Shown: in pieces, positions 1 through 4,959 of the stretch
Layout: the number at the start of each line of letters is the position of its first letter
Numbering within the stretch: position 1 is the stretch's first letter
NCBI GenBank assembly: GCA_022823105.1
Contig: JAJDXU010000376.1
Coordinates: 1-6,931 of the forward strand
Length of the DNA: 6,931 nucleotides
Source of the DNA: Dehalococcoidia bacterium
GTDB lineage: Bacteria; Chloroflexota; Dehalococcoidia; Lucifugimonadales; UBA3495
Direction of reading: 5' to 3'
Program-made: the position numbers and the translations under genes
Notes under the pieces: generated by a model
Told to the model about the DNA's origin: nothing
Seen by the model: the letters and a program-made list of their open reading frames with translations, nothing else
Database searches by the model: none

Positions 1-2
1 GT

Positions 3-287
3 GTTGGCGGGATCGCGCTCAACCCGTCGACTTATCAGGTTACCGCCAGCGGCCGGCCCGTGGATCTGGCCTGGCTGGAGTTTCAACTGCTGCTGTTTTT
101 GATGGAAAACGTGGGCAAGGTGTTCACCCGCGACCAACTCCTCGCCAACGTGTGGGGCGTCGAAAACATCGGCGGCACCCGCACTGTGGACGTCCACATC
201 CGTCGCCTCCGCTACAAGCTGGAGACCGGCAATGCCACCTATTTCCGCACCGTCAAGAACGTCGGATACGGCATGATGGAACCGTAA
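3..287 (+). CDS. OmpR/PhoB-type winged-helix response regulator, C-terminal part (5' truncated by window edge)
   Basis: The reading frame is open from base 3 to the TAA at 285-287, giving 94 visible residues. These form an almost complete OmpR/PhoB effector domain. It has the N-terminal beta segment (ALNPSTYQV), helix 1 with LEFQLLLFLMEN, the GKVFTRDQLLANVWG helix-turn stretch, the recognition helix TVDVHIRRLRYKLE, and the C-terminal wing hairpin FRTVKNVGYGM. In the family this domain binds DNA half-sites after phosphorylation of an N-terminal receiver domain. The receiver would lie left of the window and is not seen, so a receiver-less winged-helix regulator is also possible. The final wing normally reads VGYR/K; here it is VGYGM, and the protein stops three residues later. 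A GTG at 60 is internal to the domain and is not a plausible start. No kinase gene lies to the right; any partner would be to the left. Confidence 0.9.
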   Translation, partial: VGGIALNPSTYQVTASGRPVDLAWLEFQLLLFLMENVGKVFTRDQLLANVWGVENIGGTRTVDVHIRRLRYKLETGNATYFRTVKNVGYGMMEP

Positions 288-318
288 CCATTTGACGCGG
301 TGCCATACTTCGTCCTGG

Positions 319-648
319 ATGGATCACCCAGATGACGAAATCGCCCGCCTGCGCGAGGCCTTCACGCGGTTGCCCAAAGACATAGGCCACGGTGATTCCG
401 TACTGATCAGGCGCAGCGATGTTCGCCCCGAATGGGTGATGCAGGTTATCGAAGATCCACACGATCGATACGAAGAGTCTCGGCCCGGAATGGAACGTAG
501 GACGGTCATCGTAGGGAGAGTGTCAGAATCCAGGCAATGGATAAAGGTGGTCTTCGTCGGGGATCCCGAAACCGGGTTGTTTCTGACCGCTTATCGCGAC
601 CGGAGGCTCGATGAGGATTACGGAGGTCCGCCGTGGCAGATCCAGTAA
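319..648 (+). CDS. small DUF4258-like protein, candidate toxin of a toxin-antitoxin-like pair
   Basis: A 109-residue soluble protein from ATG 319 to TAA 646-648. A TTG at 292 in the same frame would add nine residues. Neither start has a clear Shine-Dalgarno, and ATG 319 is preferred because the TTG extension shows no recognisable pattern. The body has the layout I associate with DUF4258, a small BrnT/RelE-like fold. There is an early arginine-containing element (LIRRSDVRPEWVMQVIEDP), then a strand-rich half (RRTVIVGRV, WIKVVFVGDPETG), then the ending LFLTAYRDRRL, matching the family's 'VVTAFxDRR' close. In RelE/BrnT-like toxins the basic residues near this end contact RNA, so function here would be RNA cleavage, but this is inferred from fold resemblance only. 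The gene begins 31 bp after the regulator stop and shares 16 bp with the next gene, as expected of a paired module. The family call is from memory of the pattern, without a profile search. Confidence 0.65.
   Translation: MDHPDDEIARLREAFTRLPKDIGHGDSVLIRRSDVRPEWVMQVIEDPHDRYEESRPGMERRTVIVGRVSESRQWIKVVFVGDPETGLFLTAYRDRRLDEDYGGPPWQIQ
622..627 (+). promoter_or_regulatory. strong ribosome binding site for the DUF2283-like gene
   Basis: GGAGGT lies five bases before the GTG at 633, inside the coding sequence of the upstream gene. It supports GTG 633 over the in-frame ATG at 660. It also gives the second gene a much better initiation site than the first, which has no visible Shine-Dalgarno. More efficient translation of the second partner is what an antitoxin-like role would need. 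Confidence 0.8.
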
Positions 649-932
649 AAAAACAGCCCATGCACAAGCCTGTACCAGAGGCAAACGTCATTTACAGCCC
701 GCAGAGTCAGGTGTTGATCATTGAGAACCGCCCCGACAGTGCTGTGGGTGAGACTATTGCGCGTGATGTCGTGGTTTTCTACGATAAGGACGTTGACGAC
801 GAGCCATCCTCGGCTGTGGCAATCCGAATTGATTGCGCCGAGCATGTGCTCAAGCCCTTCGTCGATGCAATTCTCGCGAAATACGGCATCACACCCGACC
901 AGCAGCCGGCCGCCACGAAAGCCCAAACGTAG
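633..932 (+). CDS. small DUF2283-like protein, candidate antitoxin
   Basis: A 99-residue protein, GTG 633 to TAG 930-932. The start is fixed by GGAGGT five bases upstream, and the gene overlaps the preceding one by 16 bp in another frame, implying translational coupling. Residues about 16-75 follow the DUF2283 layout: a 'Y-D-P-x-x-D-x-L-Y-I' opening (here VIYSPQSQVLIIENRP), an 'E-x-I-x-x-x-V-V-x-D-Y-D' middle (GETIARDVVVFYDKDV), and a closing strand (SAVAIRIDCAEHVLKPFVDAIL) where the family usually reads GIEIL. The family's two acidic positions in the opening are changed to S and Q, so this is a divergent member. DUF2283 proteins are commonly found beside DUF4258 or other small toxin-like proteins. 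The role as antitoxin is inferred from that pairing and gene order (putative toxin first). A standalone housekeeping role cannot be excluded. Confidence 0.65.
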   Translation: MADPVKKQPMHKPVPEANVIYSPQSQVLIIENRPDSAVGETIARDVVVFYDKDVDDEPSSAVAIRIDCAEHVLKPFVDAILAKYGITPDQQPAATKAQT

Positions 933-963
933 GGGGAATCCGCCTGAGGCGGATTCCCCCTAC
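929..963. terminator. perfect 16-bp hairpin at a convergent gene junction, putative bidirectional terminator
   Basis: The left arm GTAGGGGGAATCCGCC (929-944) and right arm GGCGGATTCCCCCTAC (948-963) are exact reverse complements around a TGA loop. The hairpin contains the TAG stop of the DUF2283-like gene and ends 28 bp from the stop of the P450 gene on the other strand. This position suits termination from both sides. Neither side shows a T-tract typical of a factor-independent terminator, so it could instead be a dispersed palindromic repeat or an mRNA-stabilising 3' stem. Confidence 0.5.
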
Positions 964-991
964 TCCGTTCGGATGCGGGTGCAGCCGGTGG

Positions 992-2221
992 CTACCAATT
1001 GGCGGGCAGGCTCGTCACTCCGCGGATGTTCAGCAGGTTGTGGTACTCCAGCTGGTCGGGGTCGCTGGCGAACTTGAACGGCGGGAACTTGTGGGTCAAC
1101 GCGCGGAACGCCTCCTGACCCTCCAGCCGCGCCAGGTTCGCGCCCAGGCAATGGTGGATGCCGCCTCCGAAGGCCACGTGGGGGTTCGGGTAGCGGGTGA
1201 TGTCCAGGTCCTCGGGATTCTCGAACGCCATGGGGTCGCGGTTGGCGGCGTTGATGATGACCATCACCTTCTCGCCCTCGCGGATCTTCTGGCCGGCCAG
1301 CTCAATGTCCTCCAAAGCGATGCGCGGGGCGCGTTTCACCGGTGAGTCGTAGCGCAGCAGTTCCTCCGTTGCGCGTACCAGCAGGCCGTCGTCCTCCTTG
1401 AGCATGTTCCACTGGTCGGGGTTGCGCATCAGCGCCATGGTGCCGTTGTCCACCAGGTTGATGGTGGTCTGGTGGCCGGCGATGAGCAGCAGCAGCGTGT
1501 TGCCCAGCACTTCCTCGCGGCTCAACTCACCCTCGCGCTCGCCGATGGCCAGCACCGACAGCAGGTCATCCGACGGCTCGCTCACGCGCTTCTCCACCAG
1601 CGGGTTCACGTAGTCGTTCAGCGTGGTGATGGCCTCGTGCACGCGGGTATGGCGGTCCGGCGACTCCTGGTCCAGGGACAGCAATTGCCGCGACAACGTT
1701 CGGATGAACTCCCGGTCCTCGGCCGGCATTCCCAGCCAGTTGGCGATCACCAGCACCGGCATGGCGTTGGCAAAGTCCTTGAGCACGTCAATCTCGCCGC
1801 TCTCTGGGTCGAAGTCCTTGAGCAGGTCCTGGATGATGTTCTGCACCATCGCCCGGAAGCGGTTGTCGATGTACTTGGGGTTGAACACCGGGTGCACGGT
1901 TCTGCGCATCCGCAGGTGGTCGGGCCGGTCGCGGCGGATGAACCAGTTGTTCATGTAATCCAGGTTGAACTTGTACTTGGGGAAATCTTCTTCCGAAATC
2001 GGCGGGCTGGGCGGCTTGTCGTCGCGCAGGAAGACCTCGGACGAGAAGTACTCCTGGTGGCGCAGCGCCCACACCACTGCCTCGTATGACGTCACCACCC
2101 AGGTGTCGAACTTCTGGTTCCAGTACACCGGGGCTTCCTCGCGCAGCATGGCGTAGTACGGATAGGGATTCCGCAGGTTCTCCGGAGAGAGCAGCTCGTC
2201 GTGAATCCGGTCTTTCAGCAT
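992..2221 (-). CDS. bacterial class I-type cytochrome P450
   Basis: A 409-residue soluble haem monooxygenase, the usual size for bacterial P450s that take electrons from a ferredoxin. Signatures appear in order. The C-helix has H102 and R106 in RPDHLRMRR, contacting haem propionates. The I-helix AGHQTT motif is at 248-253. The K-helix ExxR is E287-L-L-R290. The haem loop FGGGIHHCLG is at 351-360, with C358 as the iron ligand. There is no membrane anchor or fused reductase domain. The family inserts one oxygen atom into a C-H or C=C bond of a hydrophobic substrate; the substrate cannot be read from the sequence. The I-helix carries Gln251 where most members have Glu or Asp before the conserved Thr. 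ATG 2221 is chosen because GAGG lies seven bases upstream and a promoter -10 covers the alternative TTG at 2257, which would add 12 residues. No ferredoxin or ferredoxin reductase gene lies in the window. Confidence 0.95.
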   Translation of the reverse strand: MLKDRIHDELLSPENLRNPYPYYAMLREEAPVYWNQKFDTWVVTSYEAVVWALRHQEYFSSEVFLRDDKPPSPPISEEDFPKYKFNLDYMNNWFIRRDRPDHLRMRRTVHPVFNPKYIDNRFRAMVQNIIQDLLKDFDPESGEIDVLKDFANAMPVLVIANWLGMPAEDREFIRTLSRQLLSLDQESPDRHTRVHEAITTLNDYVNPLVEKRVSEPSDDLLSVLAIGEREGELSREEVLGNTLLLLIAGHQTTINLVDNGTMALMRNPDQWNMLKEDDGLLVRATEELLRYDSPVKRAPRIALEDIELAGQKIREGEKVMVIINAANRDPMAFENPEDLDITRYPNPHVAFGGGIHHCLGANLARLEGQEAFRALTHKFPPFKFASDPDQLEYHNLLNIRGVTSLPANW

Positions 2222-2228
2222 CGTAGAG

Positions 2229-2232
2229 CCTC
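2229..2232 (-). promoter_or_regulatory. ribosome binding site deciding the P450 start
   Basis: GAGG on the minus strand lies seven bases before the ATG at 2221. It supports this start over the TTG further upstream. Confidence 0.6.
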
Positions 2233-2255
2233 GCAGACAACGTTTGAGTGGGGCC

Positions 2256-2285
2256 AATTTAGCCGCAACCCTGTTTGGGTGTCAA
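2256..2285 (-). promoter_or_regulatory. sigma70-like promoter of the P450 gene
   Basis: On the minus strand a consensus -35 TTGACA (2280-2285) is followed after 18 bases by TAAATT (2256-2261), a four-of-six match to the -10 consensus. Initiation would fall near 2249, leaving a leader of roughly 28 nt with the GAGG site before the ATG. The P450 can therefore be transcribed independently of the genes upstream of it. No operator palindrome overlapping the promoter was recognised. Confidence 0.55.
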
Positions 2286-2321
2286 CCGAAATCGCGGCAA
2301 CAGCCGACGGCTGCCCGCACG

Positions 2322-3017
2322 CTATGGCAAGCCCGGTATCAACCCTAACAACGCATCTATCAGATTGATCACGCCGTCAATCAGCCTCACCAACACCGCC
2401 CCGATACTTTCCGTCAATCCTGCCCGCAGCGACAAATCAGGAACATCCCCGGAGACCAGCAGGTAGATCGCGTATGCGGTGCCGATGACAACCAGCACTC
2501 GCCATAGCGTCCATCCCCACAGGTTCAGCCTGTAGTCATGCGCGATCAGCCACACCGGCCCAGCGATGAGGTAGCACGGGATCGTCAGGATGCTGAATGG
2601 CTGCTGGAAAACCCCCTCCATATCCACGGGATTGGGCAACGCGGCGTAGGTCGCCGCCGCAGTCATCCAGGCTGCCAGTACCAGCACACCGACCTGCCAC
2701 AGCGCAATCTGCCCATCCTTGAAGAAATACCACCCCAACGTCAACGCGCCGGCCCAGATGGCGAAACCCATTAGCAGCGGCGCGATGCCGATGAACAGGT
2801 GGCGCGCCACGCCCTGTGGCCCCTGGTGCAGCACGTATCCGGCGTAGGCGGGATTGTCGCGCACGATGTAGCGCACCTCCAGCACCCGGTGTCCGACCAG
2901 GTAGCATGCCAGCTGGTGAGCCAGTTCGTGAAAAAACGAGCCTGGAATGGTGATGTAGTGCATCACCATGCCTGCCGTCCAAATCAGTCGTCGGATGATG
3001 TAGAACGGTGTCAACAC
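2322..3017 (-). CDS. polytopic membrane protein with HELAH zinc motif, site-2-protease/M50-like
   Basis: A 231-residue integral membrane protein. The first hydrophobic stretch (about 11-29) runs directly into H30-E-L-A-H34, an HExxH zinc-binding and catalytic motif. Further hydrophobic segments lie near 72-95, 105-127, 141-160 and 168-189, with an amphipathic C-terminal stretch at 201-229. Placement of HExxH at the inner end of an N-terminal segment is characteristic of site-2-type and related membrane zincins. ALPNPVDMEG (126-135) could supply the distal third ligand, D132, resembling the NPxxDG region of M50 proteases. The HQGPQG and FIGIAPLLMG stretch (64-84) recalls short membrane zincins often annotated as M50-like, but no substrate can be named. 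The start is GTG 3017, 10 bp after the GNAT stop, without a clear Shine-Dalgarno, suggesting reinitiation after the upstream gene. An internal ATG in the first helix would remove much of that segment and is less likely. Confidence 0.75.
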   Translation of the reverse strand: MLTPFYIIRRLIWTAGMVMHYITIPGSFFHELAHQLACYLVGHRVLEVRYIVRDNPAYAGYVLHQGPQGVARHLFIGIAPLLMGFAIWAGALTLGWYFFKDGQIALWQVGVLVLAAWMTAAATYAALPNPVDMEGVFQQPFSILTIPCYLIAGPVWLIAHDYRLNLWGWTLWRVLVVIGTAYAIYLLVSGDVPDLSLRAGLTESIGAVLVRLIDGVINLIDALLGLIPGLP

Positions 3018-3027
3018 AGGACAATGG

Positions 3028-3570
3028 TCATTCTGAGACGCCGGCCCGTGCGGTCAAATCGGGCAGATCCGGCCAACCGTAAGCAATTTCGGGCAACGAT
3101 ACGCCGCCGATGGTGTATGTATGTTCCGACACGAGACTATCGCCCAGGGATTCGCAATATCGTCGCGCCGGCCGGTTTTCCGTCAGTACCCGGAGGATCA
3201 TGGAATTCACACCCCGCTCAATCAATGATTGTGCGGCAGCCGTCATCAAGTGTTTACCTATGCCTCGACGCCAGTGGCTCGGCCGCAGATATATCGCGCA
3301 GAGTTCACCGGCGTAGGGCAAATCGGTCATCCAGTTCGGACCCAGGGCAACCCAGCCCACGATCAGGTCACCGTCATCGGCAACCAGAGACACGATGCCA
3401 GCCGACTGGCTTTCAATGTTACGACGTTGCCTTTGGGCCCACTCTGAAACGTCTATTGCGTCCAGATAATCGTCTGGCACGATTCCCCGGTAGGCGGCGC
3501 GCCAACTCTCAGCGCGCACCCGCGCTATCTCGTCCGCGTCCTCAATCCGCGCGTGTCGCATGTCAACCAC
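3028..3570 (-). CDS. GNAT-family N-acetyltransferase
   Basis: A 180-residue single-domain acetyltransferase, a normal size for the family. The opening RHARIEDADEIARVRAESW (5-23) is the usual first strand and helix. Motif A is IYLRPSHWRRGIGKHLM (93-109), where R102-G-I-G105 forms the pyrophosphate-binding loop for acetyl-CoA. LRVLTENRPARRYCESLG (126-143) is motif B, with N132 and the aromatic-LG close. The RAAYRGIVPDDYLD stretch (24-37) is common in GNATs annotated as ribosomal-protein-type or general amine acetyltransferases; the acceptor cannot be deduced. GTG 3570 is chosen because GGAG (3578-3581) lies seven bases before it; ATG 3561 and GTG 3621 in the same frame are alternatives. The gene begins 61 bp after the CoA-transferase stop and ends 10 bp before the membrane metalloprotease, so it is most likely co-transcribed with the latter. 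Confidence 0.9.
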   Translation of the reverse strand: MVDMRHARIEDADEIARVRAESWRAAYRGIVPDDYLDAIDVSEWAQRQRRNIESQSAGIVSLVADDGDLIVGWVALGPNWMTDLPYAGELCAIYLRPSHWRRGIGKHLMTAAAQSLIERGVNSMILRVLTENRPARRYCESLGDSLVSEHTYTIGGVSLPEIAYGWPDLPDLTARAGVSE

Positions 3571-3631
3571 ATCCAGGCTCCGAAACTCACTCGTGGACTC
3601 GCAGCGACACCCGACCCACACGCCGGTGGCG

Positions 3632-4867
3632 TCACTCCAGCGCCCCGGCCTCCTCCAATGCCCGGTATTCCGCCTCGCTCAGCCCGATGATCTCCCGCAG
3701 CGCGTACTCCGTGTCCTGCCCAAGCAGCGGCGCAGGCCGGTCCAACCGTCCCGGCGTCGCCGAAAGGTGCGATTCCGTATAGTCGGTGGCGTACGGCCCC
3801 ATTTCCGGATGGTCCAGCCACGTGAAATGCTCGCGGTGCTGCAATTGTTCGTCCTCAAAAAGGTCGCGGGTGTCGTTCACCACGCCGGCCGGCACCCCGA
3901 CCGATTGCAACCGCCGCATCAGATCATGCCGGTCGTGTTTCGCAGTCCAGCCGGCGATGATGCCGTCCAGCTTGTCCTCGTGGGCCTTGCGGACCCTGAA
4001 CGTGCGGAACTCGCCGGACTGCACGTCGGTTACGCCATCAGCGACCATCTCATCGCGCAGCGCACTCCAGTGCTGGTCGGTGAACGCGGCGATGGCGATC
4101 CAGCGGTCGATCTCTCCGTTGGCATCCGGCGCGCAAGGGTAGGCTCCGTGGGGCGACGCAGCCGGATGGCGGTTGCCCACCAGCTCAGGCTCCCTGCCGT
4201 TCACGGCAGCGTCCAGCAGCATGGGCCCGCCGAAGTGCAGGCTCGTTTCCAGCTGCGACATATCCAGGTGCGTGCCGCGCCCGGTGGCGCGTTGCCGGTC
4301 CACGGCGGCCAGAATGGCGGCAACGGCAAACTTGGGGCACACGAAGTCGGTGTACGCGCCATAGGGATTCACCGGCCCCCGGTCGGGCCAGCCGATGATG
4401 TTGGTGTAGCCGGCCAGCGACGACAGCACCGCGCCGAAACCCGGCTGCGTCTGCATCGGCCCGCCGCGCCCCAGCATCGACGCGCTGAACAGCACGATGC
4501 GCGGGTTCACCTTGCTGAGCTCCTCGTAACCCAGACCCCACCGTTCCAGCGTGCCCGGCGTGAAGTTCTCCGTGACCACGTCGGCCCATTCGGCTATCCG
4601 CAGGATCAACTCTGGGGCTTTCGGGTGGCTCATGTCGATTGACAGGCCGTACTTGTTGGCGTTGTAGTTGGCGAAATACCCGGAGCGGTTGATGCCCGAC
4701 TCTCCGCCGGCGAAGGGCCCCGCCCGCCGCAGCGTCTCCGGGCGCTTGGCCGATTCCACCCGCAGCACCGTCGCGCCGTACTCCGACAGGTACTTGGTGG
4801 TCATCGGCCCCACCGCCACCCAGCAGAAGTCCAGAACCTTCAACCCCTCCAACGGCAAACCCGCCAT
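3632..4867 (-). CDS. family III (CaiB/BaiF) CoA-transferase with catalytic aspartate
   Basis: A 411-residue enzyme, full length for the family. It opens with LPLEGLKVLDFCWVAVGPM, the standard N-terminal CoA-binding fold, followed by the E-T/S-A-K-R-P-E region, NANKYGLSIDMSHP (about 69-82) and the helix VVTENFTPGTLERWGLGYEEL. GAYTDFVCPKFAVAAILAAV holds the expected catalytic aspartate, D174, which forms the mixed anhydride and CoA-thioester intermediates. RATGRGTHLDMSQLE is the conserved segment 22 residues later. The family moves CoA between carboxylic acids without a stable covalent ping-pong intermediate and includes racemases of similar fold, so either reaction is possible; the substrate is not readable. 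ATG 4867 follows GGAG (4876-4879) at eight bases; a TTG one codon earlier adds a single residue. The gene lies 92 bp downstream of a divergent paralogue and may pair with it. Confidence 0.93.
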   Translation of the reverse strand: MAGLPLEGLKVLDFCWVAVGPMTTKYLSEYGATVLRVESAKRPETLRRAGPFAGGESGINRSGYFANYNANKYGLSIDMSHPKAPELILRIAEWADVVTENFTPGTLERWGLGYEELSKVNPRIVLFSASMLGRGGPMQTQPGFGAVLSSLAGYTNIIGWPDRGPVNPYGAYTDFVCPKFAVAAILAAVDRQRATGRGTHLDMSQLETSLHFGGPMLLDAAVNGREPELVGNRHPAASPHGAYPCAPDANGEIDRWIAIAAFTDQHWSALRDEMVADGVTDVQSGEFRTFRVRKAHEDKLDGIIAGWTAKHDRHDLMRRLQSVGVPAGVVNDTRDLFEDEQLQHREHFTWLDHPEMGPYATDYTESHLSATPGRLDRPAPLLGQDTEYALREIIGLSEAEYRALEEAGALE

Positions 4868-4885
4868 CAACTCAACTCCAGAAGC

Positions 4886-4957
4886 GATTTTTCATGGATA
4901 TAAAGGTTGCACAGGCTGAAAAACTGATCCTGTATATCCTGTGCACCCATGAAAATC
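4886..4957. repeat. imperfect palindromic intergenic element between the two CoA-transferase genes
   Basis: Outer arms GATTTTTCATGG (4886-4897) and CCATGAAAATC (4947-4957) pair with one bulged T. Inner arms TGCACAGG (4908-4915) and CCTGTGCA (4938-4945) pair perfectly around a 22-base loop. A competing pairing joins GGATATA (4896-4902) with TATATCC (4933-4939). Within the right half, ATCCTGTAT and ATCCTGTGC form a 9-base tandem near-repeat (4927-4944). The stretch is distinctly AT-richer than the flanking genes and fills nearly all of the gap. It resembles the small palindromic or ATCCTGT-type repeats scattered between genes in several environmental phyla, though only one copy is in this window. 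Confidence 0.6.
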
Positions 4958-4959
4958 AG

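Noticed and set aside
1472..2089. A 205-codon + strand frame opposite the P450
   Set aside because: The composition (Val, His, Gln, Arg repeats) is typical of antisense readings, and the P450 motifs on the other strand are unambiguous.
2301..2313. Small inverted repeat CAGCCG-A-CGGCTG just after the membrane protease stop, considered as a terminator
   Set aside because: The stem is short with an impractical one-base loop, and no T-tract follows on the minus strand.
2536..3024. A 162-codon minus-strand frame overlapping the membrane protease gene
   Set aside because: It has no motif and an Arg/His/Gly-rich make-up. The overlapping frame has coherent transmembrane segments and HELAH.
3620..3632. 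Small inverted repeat ACGCC-GGT-GGCGT directly after the CoA-transferase stop, considered as a terminator
   Set aside because: Five base pairs in GC-rich sequence with no T-tract is within chance.
3560..4642. A 360-codon open frame on the + strand opposite the GNAT and CoA-transferase genes
   Set aside because: It crosses two minus-strand genes and their gap, has an Arg/Pro/His-rich composition and no motif.
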